Part shown: positions 1-7,527 of the stretch, piece after piece
How the letters are laid out: the number at the start of each line of letters is the position of its first letter
How positions within the stretch are numbered: the first letter of the stretch is position 1
Assembly: GCF_001705515.1 (NCBI RefSeq)
Contig: NZ_MDJS01000001.1
Location: 310,001 to 374,000 of the forward strand
Reading direction: 5' to 3'
Source of the DNA: Mucilaginibacter sp. PPCGB 2223
GTDB lineage: Bacteria > Bacteroidota > Bacteroidia > Sphingobacteriales > Sphingobacteriaceae
DNA length: 64,000 bases
Program-made: the position numbers and the translations under genes
The notes under the pieces: generated by a model
What the model saw: only the letters and a program-made list of their open reading frames with translations
The model's database searches: none
Told to the model about the DNA's origin: nothing

Positions 1-1115
1 GGATTGATTATTTCAATACTTATTCTTTAGAGCATTCAAAGGGGATATACCAGGGCTGGAGAAAAGATATCCCGAATAAACGCGCTTTTTTCCTGATCCG
101 ACAATCATTTGCGGGTGAGCAGCGTAACGCGGCAACCTTATGGTCTTCGGATATTACCTGTACTTTCGATGCTTTTAAACGCCAGGTACCGCAAGGGATT
201 AACGCTTGCGTATCAGGTATCCCTTATTGGACGTCAGATATCGGTGGTTACCATCTCAACTGGAAGGCTCCCGACTGGTCGAAGCCCGAAAACCGGGAGC
301 TGTTCACCCGCTGGTTCCAGTTCGGTACGTTTTGTCCTGTCTTTCGTGTTCATGGTAAAGGAGAACGTGCTTTATTCTCCAACAACTGGGATGATCAAAC
401 CAAAGCTATCCTGTTAAAATACGATCAGTTGCGTTACCGGTTACTGCCTTACATCTACTCTCTCGCAGGACGGGTAACACAGGACAACTACACCATGATG
501 CGCTCCCTTACCTTCGACTTCAGGAATGATATGAAAGTTTACAGCATTCCTGACCAGTACATGTTCGGGCCGGCGTTCATGGTTAACCCGGTGACCGAGC
601 AGTTATATACAGGTGACAATGCATCGGCAGGTAAAACAACGCGCGAGGTCTATTTCCCAAAAGGCGTTAAGTGGTACGATTTCTGGACGGGGCAAGTCTA
701 TCAAGGCGGCGAAACCATCGCGGCCGCTGCGCCAATTGAAACTATGCCGCTCTATGTCAGGGCAGGTTCCATTATTCCGATGGGGCCGGTTATGCAGTAT
801 GCTACCGAAAAACCTGACGATGTGATTGAATTGCGTATCTATCCGGGTGCAAACGGCGAATTTACTTATTACAGCGATGCGAATGACACTTATAACTATG
901 AGCAAGGCCAATATGCAACATTCAAATTAAATTATAATGATGCTCAGCATCAGTTAACTATTTCTGATACCAAAGGCACTTATCCTGGAATGCTTAAACG
1001 ACGCAAGTTCAACATTGTCATGGTTGACCAAAACCATGGTGCAGGCCTTGCAGAAGTAACGAAAACCAATAAAACGGTAACTTATACCGGTAAAACCCTT
1101 GTTGTTAAATTATAA
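1..1115 (+). CDS. GH31 alpha-xylosidase/alpha-glucosidase-type hydrolase, 5'-truncated by window edge
   Basis: C-terminal part of a family GH31 retaining alpha-glycosidase. The reading frame is open from base 3 to the TAA at 1113-1115, so the true start lies outside the window. Seen here: the acid/base region (RQSFAGEQR, then LWSSD with the Asp near bases 150-152), the conserved SGIPYWTSDIGG stretch, FRVHG, and YRLLPYIYS, followed by the GH31 C-terminal beta-domains. The nucleophile segment is upstream and not visible. It resembles the complete GH31 at 36810-39422, which is an alpha-xylosidase type, so the same activity is likely but alpha-glucosidase cannot be excluded. Its stop codon overlaps the next start (TAATG), which suggests translational coupling to the GH39 gene. 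Confidence 0.9.
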   Translation, partial: IDYFNTYSLEHSKGIYQGWRKDIPNKRAFFLIRQSFAGEQRNAATLWSSDITCTFDAFKRQVPQGINACVSGIPYWTSDIGGYHLNWKAPDWSKPENRELFTRWFQFGTFCPVFRVHGKGERALFSNNWDDQTKAILLKYDQLRYRLLPYIYSLAGRVTQDNYTMMRSLTFDFRNDMKVYSIPDQYMFGPAFMVNPVTEQLYTGDNASAGKTTREVYFPKGVKWYDFWTGQVYQGGETIAAAAPIETMPLYVRAGSIIPMGPVMQYATEKPDDVIELRIYPGANGEFTYYSDANDTYNYEQGQYATFKLNYNDAQHQLTISDTKGTYPGMLKRRKFNIVMVDQNHGAGLAEVTKTNKTVTYTGKTLVVKL

Positions 1116-2734
1116 TGCCGTTTTTCATGATGCCCAATTTCAAACCTGCTATGAAAGCAAAGCTCCTTACAGCCGTTCTATTTCTAAATGCTGCATTAGC
1201 CATGGCCCAGAATAAAGCCAATCAACGGATTATTGAGATACATGGCAATCAGGTGAAGGGGGAACTATCCCAAAATTTCAATCTTTGCGTTGGGGCCGGC
1301 CGGGCCAACGAAGGGTTAAGGGCCGACTGGCAAAGGCAGTTGACGATAGCGCATCAACAGTGCGGGTTCAGGTATATCCGGTTTCATGGCTTACTGTCTG
1401 ACGATATGGGCGTTTACTCCGAAGATAAAAACGGCAAGCCGGTGTACAACTGGCAATATATTGATGAACTGTTTGATTTTTTGCAGTCGATTGGTATGAA
1501 GCCGTTTGTTGAAATAGGTTTTATGCCCGGATGGCTGGCCAGCGGGAACAAAACTATTTTTTGGTGGAGAGGGAACGTAACCCCGCCAAAGGATTACCAA
1601 AAATGGGACGGTCTGATCAAAGCGCTGGTCAGCCACTGGACAGAGCGCTATGGTATTGTTGAGGTAGCCAGCTGGTATTTCGAGATCTGGAACGAACCTA
1701 ATTTAAAAGATGGTTTCTTCACCGGTACGCAGCAGGATTATTTTAAACTCTATAAAGAAACAGCCCAGGCTATTAAAAGCGTTTCCCCGCGCTACCGTGT
1801 TGGCGGACCAGCCACCGCGGGAAACGCCTGGGTGCCCGAAACTATTGATTTCTGCGTACAGCAAAAAGTCCCCATCGATTTTATCAGCACGCATGATTAT
1901 GGCGTAAAACAGGGTTTTTTGGACGAAACCGGCAATGCAGGAACTGTATTAAGCAGCAACAGGAACCAGGTTGCAGACGATATGCGCAGTACAAAAGAGA
2001 AGATCATGCACTCTGCATTGCCCAACCTGGAACTACATTATACCGAGTGGAGCGCTTCGTACACACCGGCGGATCCGATACATGACAGCTATCATGAGGC
2101 CGCTTATATTTTAAACACGGTTAAAAACGCTCTACCTTATGTTAATTCAATGTCGTATTGGACGTTTACCGATATTTTTGAGGAAGCCGGCCCGCGCACG
2201 ACGCCTTTCCATGGCGGTTTTGGACTGATGAACTACCAGGATATTAAGAAACCGGCATATTATGCATTTAAGTACCTGAATGAACTGGGCAGTACAGAGT
2301 TAGCCTGTGCCGACCCGGATGCGTTTGTTTGTAAAGACGCAAAAGGAAACTTGCAGGCATTACTGTGGGATTGCACAATTGATCGGCCCCGAGACAGCGT
2401 AAACAATCAGGTATTTTACAAAAGGGATTTGCCGGCAAAGCCATTGCCTGCCATTCATTTAAAACTAAGAGATATAAAAACCGGCAAATACAGGTTAAGC
2501 ATTTACAGAACAGGCTACCAGGCCAACGACCCCTATACCGCTTACTTCAAAATGGGCTCACCCGGTCAGCTGAGCAGAGAACAGGTTAAAACATTGAAAC
2601 AATTAAGTGATGATCAACCGGTTGAACAACAGGTCATCGAGGTGAACGCCAAAGGTAATTTTGAGCGCGATATCAATCTGAGGCAGAATGACGTTATTCT
2701 GGTTAAATTCGACCGCCTACAGATAAGCCGATAA
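1115..2734 (+). CDS. GH39-family secreted beta-xylosidase
   Basis: Predicted retaining beta-xylosidase of clan GH-A, releasing xylose from the ends of xylo-oligosaccharides, probably in the periplasm. 539 residues. The N-terminus carries a signal peptide (MKAKLLTAVLFLNAALAMAQ), which begins at Met13 (base 1151). That internal ATG is a credible alternative start, but the ATG at 1115 overlaps the upstream stop as TAATG, so I kept it. The acid/base Glu194 lies in EIWNEPN and the nucleophile Glu311 in YTEWSAS, both in typical GH39 context. A beta-sandwich tail follows from about residue 410. It is probably co-transcribed with the upstream GH31; together they would remove alpha- and beta-linked xylose. 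Exact substrate is inferred from family and context. Confidence 0.85.
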   Translation: MPFFMMPNFKPAMKAKLLTAVLFLNAALAMAQNKANQRIIEIHGNQVKGELSQNFNLCVGAGRANEGLRADWQRQLTIAHQQCGFRYIRFHGLLSDDMGVYSEDKNGKPVYNWQYIDELFDFLQSIGMKPFVEIGFMPGWLASGNKTIFWWRGNVTPPKDYQKWDGLIKALVSHWTERYGIVEVASWYFEIWNEPNLKDGFFTGTQQDYFKLYKETAQAIKSVSPRYRVGGPATAGNAWVPETIDFCVQQKVPIDFISTHDYGVKQGFLDETGNAGTVLSSNRNQVADDMRSTKEKIMHSALPNLELHYTEWSASYTPADPIHDSYHEAAYILNTVKNALPYVNSMSYWTFTDIFEEAGPRTTPFHGGFGLMNYQDIKKPAYYAFKYLNELGSTELACADPDAFVCKDAKGNLQALLWDCTIDRPRDSVNNQVFYKRDLPAKPLPAIHLKLRDIKTGKYRLSIYRTGYQANDPYTAYFKMGSPGQLSREQVKTLKQLSDDQPVEQQVIEVNAKGNFERDINLRQNDVILVKFDRLQISR

Positions 2735-2787
2735 ATAATTTCATCCAATACTAGCCATTGATCTTTTTACCATGAAAAGAACTATTA

Positions 2788-3846
2788 TTACAGGAACCGG
2801 TAATAATCGATATTAGCCCTCATGACGATATCAAGCGGAAGGAAATAAGAAGGAGCTATCGTTTTTTTTAATATCAAAAGGTCGTAAAACAACTTTATTC
2901 CCTGGTATGCCTGTTTTTGGGGCTGCTGGCTGATGAGGAAATCGATGGCCCCGTCCTTTAACATTTGGATATTTTTATCGACAAGGTCATAGCCGATTAT
3001 CCTGTAATTGAGTTTTTGTTCCGCAGTAATTGCGGCTGCAATTTTGTCAATCCCGTTCACAATAAATATTCCCTCCAGGTGCGGGTTGTTCATAAAAATT
3101 GCCGAAATATTTTTACCGATCACCTCTTCACTTCCTGTATTATCAGTAAATTTTTCAATTCTCCTCCCGGAGTTTTCAAAATAAGCTAAAAAGCCCTCTT
3201 CACGGGCCGAAAATTGCACGTGATTATCTTCTTCACGTTCGATGGAAGCTATCAGTATGTCCCCTTTTTTTGATATGATATAATCTAACAAGTTAGCTGC
3301 CATGTACCCACTGTCTTTGGAATGATTTCCTATAAAGCTGATATTGGACAGCCCGGGTAAATTACTGTCGAAGAAGATGACGGGTACGTTTAAATTCTCA
3401 CAATGTTCCAGTAACCTTATTGTTTGATCATGGAATACCGGCACCATAAAAATACCATCAAAACTTTCACCGATTACCTCATCTACACGTAGTTTAAAAG
3501 AAGCTTCATTATTCTGCTCAAAAGTCAGGATGCTGATATTGATCCCAAAAGGAGAGACTTCCTTCAACGCCTCCTCAAACCCTGTGTTGTGGGCCGACCA
3601 GAAAGGGATCATATCCGTAGCTTCAGGAATTAAAACCGCAATGGTATAATCTCTCGCCGATTTTAACCTGCTGGCCAAAATGTTTGGTTTATATCCCAAA
3701 TCTTTAATCGCCTGCAAAATACGTTCACGAGTTGCTTTTGAGACGCCGCCGCGGTTATTTAATACCTTATCAACAGGGCCGGTGGATACCTTGGCCCGTT
3801 CCGCAATTTCTTTAATACCGATGTTTTTATTCGAACTTGTCTTCAC
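2788..3846 (-). CDS. LacI-family transcriptional regulator
   Basis: Cytoplasmic repressor-type regulator. An N-terminal LacI helix-turn-helix is clear (IKEIAERAKVSTG, then VLNNRGGVSKATRERI and LGYKPN), followed by a sugar-binding periplasmic-binding-protein-like domain of about 270 residues (YTIAVLIPEA to the C-terminus). The frame stays open to a GTG at 3930, but that adds 28 residues with no family counterpart. The GTG at 3846 gives the usual short N-terminus before the HTH, so I prefer it (352 residues). The gene is convergent with the GH39 gene and divergent from the PhyH gene, with a palindrome at 3923-3950 in between. It probably controls the PhyH/glycosidase unit. The inducer is unknown. 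Confidence 0.88.
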   Translation of the reverse strand: MKTSSNKNIGIKEIAERAKVSTGPVDKVLNNRGGVSKATRERILQAIKDLGYKPNILASRLKSARDYTIAVLIPEATDMIPFWSAHNTGFEEALKEVSPFGINISILTFEQNNEASFKLRVDEVIGESFDGIFMVPVFHDQTIRLLEHCENLNVPVIFFDSNLPGLSNISFIGNHSKDSGYMAANLLDYIISKKGDILIASIEREEDNHVQFSAREEGFLAYFENSGRRIEKFTDNTGSEEVIGKNISAIFMNNPHLEGIFIVNGIDKIAAAITAEQKLNYRIIGYDLVDKNIQMLKDGAIDFLISQQPQKQAYQGIKLFYDLLILKKTIAPSYFLPLDIVMRANIDYYRFL

Positions 3847-3922
3847 GCGAAGCAATATTACAGTTTTTAAGTAAAAAAATTTGGAAGTGCAAAATAAAGC
3901 ATATAAGTTTGTCAAATAGTCA

Positions 3923-3950
3923 ACGTTCACTATTTTGTAAAATATAACGT
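3923..3950. promoter_or_regulatory. Palindromic element in the LacI/PhyH divergent region
   Basis: A 14-bp inverted repeat, TATTTT-GT-AAAATA at 3931-3944, is framed by ACGTT at 3923-3927 and AACGT at 3946-3950. It lies about 80 bp upstream of the preferred LacI start and about 190 bp upstream of the PhyH start. LacI proteins bind palindromes, so it is a candidate operator. It is AT-rich and could be chance. Confidence 0.35.
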
Positions 3951-4138
3951 AAATAACTTATAATCAATTACAAACAGCAATGTTTAAATTCATTAAATAA
4001 GGAAGCGGATCAGAGCAGTTTAAACACAAAACAGATATAGAAATTAAGAGGAACTCTTTGAAAAGGGTATGGGAATGGTCATGCCTGAATGCTTTTGAAA
4101 ATGAGCAAAAAATCAATATAAACTAAACAAAATTTCAT

Positions 4139-5017
4139 ATGGAAAATCTAAAGGAATCCTTCGAAAAAGAAGGGTATGTGATCGTTAATGTCTTAACTCA
4201 AGCTGAAATTGATCACTTCAGGGGCATTATGGACGAATTGTTAAGCCCTAAAATTAAGGCGGCAGATACACAGCTTCGCAGTTCTTCTTTCCAGCATCTC
4301 GGCGATGAGATCGCTTCGTTCGGGCAGGAAGCCAGGCAATATTATTTCCATTTATTAACCAAGGCCGGAACAGAGCCTATTCATCATGCCTTTTATAATC
4401 CGGTGATACTAAAGATTGTTGAAGAAATCATTGGCCCAAACCTGATCATTAATAATGCCTCGATACTGGCGGCAAATGCTGGTACTTCTTATTCTCTCGG
4501 CTGGCACAGGGATATTATTCAGATTCCGCAGGACGAGATCGAAGACTGGATGTTCTCCAAAGAACGGTTTCACAACAGCGTTCAGATCAATTTACCTTTG
4601 GTCGATGAAAACTCGCTCTGGATCGTACCACGCAGCCATAACCGGCCGAATACGCCCGAAGAGAACGAAGTATTCCAGGGCTCAAAGCACTATGCCCCTC
4701 TTGGTGCCGAAATGCCCGGTGGTGTGCCCGTACATTTAAAGGCCGGTCAGGCGGTAATCTATAATAATAACCTCATCCACCGGGGATATACCAAAACTAT
4801 GGAAGTACCAAGGCGTACCCTGCATATGGGTTACCATAGTGCGGCCTATCCGCCAACCTGGCATTTTTACCTGCTCAACGCCAGTTTATTGACCCCCGAA
4901 TACCTGGAAACGCTAAACCCGACCATGCGCAGAATGATGAACGAATACCTGGAATGCAAACAGCAGTACCCGAATATGAGCGACACCTGGAAATACGATT
5001 ACAATTTTCCGGAATAA
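4139..5017 (+). CDS. Phytanoyl-CoA dioxygenase (PhyH) family Fe(II)/2-oxoglutarate oxygenase
   Basis: 292-residue cytoplasmic protein of the PhyH family, which are non-haem iron, 2-oxoglutarate-dependent oxygenases. The iron-binding triad is visible: His123-x-Asp125 (GWHRD) and distal His214 (LIHRGYT), followed by an Arg-containing stretch (PRRTLHMGY) where the 2-oxoglutarate carboxylate would bind. No signal peptide. It is the first gene of a unit with the secreted six-hairpin glycosidase 80 bp downstream (25 bp if the upstream start of that gene is used), and it diverges from the LacI gene. Its substrate is unknown. Related genes turn up in carbohydrate loci of Bacteroidota, so a sugar-related or small-molecule hydroxylation is plausible but unproven. 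Confidence 0.82.
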   Translation: MENLKESFEKEGYVIVNVLTQAEIDHFRGIMDELLSPKIKAADTQLRSSSFQHLGDEIASFGQEARQYYFHLLTKAGTEPIHHAFYNPVILKIVEEIIGPNLIINNASILAANAGTSYSLGWHRDIIQIPQDEIEDWMFSKERFHNSVQINLPLVDENSLWIVPRSHNRPNTPEENEVFQGSKHYAPLGAEMPGGVPVHLKAGQAVIYNNNLIHRGYTKTMEVPRRTLHMGYHSAAYPPTWHFYLLNASLLTPEYLETLNPTMRRMMNEYLECKQQYPNMSDTWKYDYNFPE

Positions 5018-5096
5018 GCAATGATTCGGGACAAATAATATCATGGAATTTCTAATTAAAATAATGAATCACCGGCCAATAAAACCAAATAATGAG

Positions 5097-7154
5097 ATGA
5101 GAATAATTATTCATAAAGCACTTTTAGGCTTTTTAATTTTCCTGTTACCGTACACGCTTTATGCCCAGCCGTATGTTTTACCCCAGCAAACCGATCGCTG
5201 GGCCATCCAGTCTGACGGGAGTATCAAATGGATCATCAACGGCCGCCTGCCACATGCCGATCATATCGAAATGTCGGGCGAAAAGGTGTCGGTTTGGGTA
5301 CAATATGCATTAGATAGCGCCGGCAGATCATCTGTCTCCCGGACAGTAGTGTTCCCTACTTTCAGGATGTTGCCTGATGCTACCCGCAGCCATATTGACT
5401 ATACCTTTGTTGACAACGAGCTACCCCGGTTTTTTATTAACGGCAGGCAGTTAAAAACCGATCTGGCCGTTGGCAAAAAATCGGGTAACCTTACCTATAA
5501 TATTCAAAGCATCAGCCACAAAGGCATTATGCGGATAGAGGCCACAACGAGCAACCCTGCGCTGGTAAAAATTGAACGTAGTATTTTCCCTTCTGTAGAT
5601 AAACCGATGGCTATCGAAAAGTTTGTATTTACCAATATTACGGATAAGCCGGTCAATATTTCGATGGAATATTTGAGGCGGGAGGTCAGAACGGACAGCA
5701 TGCAAAGTAAAGTGAGGCCGCACACGGTAATTATGGGGTCTGTTGGCGACGGCAGCCGGATACTTCAACCCGGCGGGCATACAGCTTTTGCCGTTTATTA
5801 TATGGCTACGGATTTTCCTGCCCGGCCTGTTACGGTAAACGCAGATGCCGAAGAAAAAGCCCGCGAAAAACGGATCAAAACTATCTTATCTCCACTACAG
5901 CTACGAACGCCGGATACCTTATTGAATACTGAGTTCAAATTTGCCAAAATAAGAGGGACGGAAAGTATTTACAAAACTAAGGTGGGCTATATGCATGGCC
6001 CGGGCGGCCTTGCTTATTATGCAGCCATCTGGGCAAACGACCAGGCCGAATACACCTATCCTTTTTATGCTTTCCTGGGCGATAGCATCGGCAACCTCGC
6101 CGCCATGACCTCTTATCGGCTGTTTGCGAGGTATATGAACCCGGAGTACAGGCCGATACCGAGTTCGATAGTCGCCGAAGGCGATGCCACATGGCAGGGG
6201 GCTGGGGACAGGGGCGATCAGGCCATGATCGCTTACGGCGCTTCGCGGTTTGCACTGGCTTATGGCAAGCCCGATTCGGCAAAAGTATTATGGCCGCTCA
6301 TTACCTGGTGCCTTGAATATTGCCACCGCAAATTGAACGATCAGGGTGTGGTTACTTCAGATCATGACGAACTGGAAGGGCGTTTCCCATCCGGCAAAGC
6401 CAATATACCAACCAGCAGCCTTTATTATGGTGCGTTACTGTCGGCGGCTAACCTGGGGAAACAACTACATCAGCCTAAAGCACAAACCGATGCCTATTTA
6501 AAACAGGCTGCCATACTTAAGGTAAATATTGAGAAATATTTTGGAGGAAATGTAGAAGGGTTTGAAACGTATAAATATTACGAAACCAATGATGTACTGC
6601 GCGCCTGGATCTGCGTGCCCCTTACCATGGGTATTTTAAACAGGGCCGAAGGAACAGTTAATGCACTGTTTTCGCCCAGATTGTGGACGGCAGACGGACT
6701 GGCTACTGAGGCAGGTAAAGAAACATTCTGGGACCGCTCAACCCTCTATGCGCTTCGCGGGGTATTTCAGGCCGGTGAAACAGAACGGGCTATGGATTAC
6801 CTGCGTTATTATTCGCGCAGGAGGCTGTTAGGAGAGCATGTGCCATATCCTGTGGAAGCTTATCCCGAAGGTAACCAAAGGCATTTGTCGGCCGAAGGGG
6901 CACTTTATTGCCGGATATTTGTTGAAGGGGTGTTTGGCATATTGCCAACTGGTTTCAATAGCTTTAATTGCACACCACGGCTGCCAAAAGAGTGGAATGA
7001 AATGGCCCTGGATAACATCCATTCGTTCGGAAGCGTGTTCGATCTGAAAGTTTCAAGGATGAACGATGGAAAATTAAACATTTCCATAACCTGCCACGGT
7101 AAAACAATTAATTATAAAATAAATGATGGCGGCACGCAAATGGTGGCTTTATGA
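5097..7154 (+). CDS. Secreted six-hairpin (alpha/alpha)6-barrel glycosidase-like protein, family not assigned
   Basis: About 685 residues with a signal peptide (MRIIIHKALLGFLIFLLPYTLYAQ) that begins at this ATG. The frame also has an ATG at 5043, but that would put 18 extra residues before the signal peptide. An N-terminal beta-sandwich region (roughly the first 270 residues) is followed by a helical barrel with features of six-hairpin glycosidases: WANDQAEYTYPF, SDHDELEGRFP, TNDVLRAWICVPL and a C-terminal beta-sandwich cap. Candidate catalytic acids are in WANDQAE and SDHDELEG. I cannot place it in a numbered GH family with confidence; GH78-, GH63- or GH15-like relatives are possible. It probably follows the PhyH gene in one transcript. 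Confidence 0.7.
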   Translation: MRIIIHKALLGFLIFLLPYTLYAQPYVLPQQTDRWAIQSDGSIKWIINGRLPHADHIEMSGEKVSVWVQYALDSAGRSSVSRTVVFPTFRMLPDATRSHIDYTFVDNELPRFFINGRQLKTDLAVGKKSGNLTYNIQSISHKGIMRIEATTSNPALVKIERSIFPSVDKPMAIEKFVFTNITDKPVNISMEYLRREVRTDSMQSKVRPHTVIMGSVGDGSRILQPGGHTAFAVYYMATDFPARPVTVNADAEEKAREKRIKTILSPLQLRTPDTLLNTEFKFAKIRGTESIYKTKVGYMHGPGGLAYYAAIWANDQAEYTYPFYAFLGDSIGNLAAMTSYRLFARYMNPEYRPIPSSIVAEGDATWQGAGDRGDQAMIAYGASRFALAYGKPDSAKVLWPLITWCLEYCHRKLNDQGVVTSDHDELEGRFPSGKANIPTSSLYYGALLSAANLGKQLHQPKAQTDAYLKQAAILKVNIEKYFGGNVEGFETYKYYETNDVLRAWICVPLTMGILNRAEGTVNALFSPRLWTADGLATEAGKETFWDRSTLYALRGVFQAGETERAMDYLRYYSRRRLLGEHVPYPVEAYPEGNQRHLSAEGALYCRIFVEGVFGILPTGFNSFNCTPRLPKEWNEMALDNIHSFGSVFDLKVSRMNDGKLNISITCHGKTINYKINDGGTQMVAL

Positions 7155-7527
7155 TGTATAATTTATTGATTATTAAGTTATTATAATTATCGCGCTGCCA
7201 ATGTGTTTTGTTTAGAAAGGGATAATGATGATTTGCCATCAGTTTCTCACTTTTGATGAGGTTTTTTGTAGCGAGCTACTCTTTTACCCGGAGTACGAGC
7301 CAAAATCTGTAGTGGCTGATCTCCTGACCCATGAGAGCCCGAATAGGTTTCGGGGTACGGGCAGGCTTTGAATTTAACGAATGGATATTAGGTTTTTTGA
7401 TCGGTGTAATGCTGCCGGGTGTGAACATTTGTTTGACAGATAGCGACATTTGTTGTATCAAACGGCGGATTCATAGATTAGCTTTGTTCGCTTTACCAAT
7501 TAACCATTCTTAAATCTAAAGGAAAAT
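7155..7527. other. Intergenic region with the GH95 operon promoter
   Basis: 373 bp between the six-hairpin glycosidase and GH95. The right half holds the two-box promoter described separately (7425-7486). A possible SD-like AAAGGA sits at 7518-7523, just before the GH95 ATG. The left half (7160-7420) holds no gene I can support; a short minus-strand frame at 7276-7461 is discussed in the findings. Confidence 0.6.
7425..7486 (+). promoter_or_regulatory. Two-box promoter of the GH95 operon (best example of the set)
   Basis: Two perfect copies of ACATTTGTT at 7425-7433 and 7446-7454, 21 bp start to start, so on the same face of the helix. Exactly 24 nt after the second box is TAGCTTTG (7479-7486), a perfect match to the Bacteroidota -7 consensus TAnnTTTG. 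The GH95 start codon is 41 nt further on. The same layout recurs in front of other enzyme genes here and of the hybrid two-component regulator. I infer an AraC-type activator site. Confidence 0.75.

Noticed and set aside
109..417. Separate small gene at the left edge
   Set aside because: It is a shadow of the truncated GH31 gene, whose frame is open from base 3 and shows GH31 motifs throughout this stretch.
2783..2807. Short inverted repeat ATTATTAC/GTAATAAT at the GH39/LacI convergent ends
   Set aside because: Only 8 bp, AT-rich, overlaps the LacI stop and has no T tract; too weak to call a terminator.
3847..3930. Longer LacI protein starting at GTG 3930
   Set aside because: The extra 28 residues have no counterpart in LacI proteins and overlap the palindromic element; the GTG at 3846 gives a normal N-terminus.
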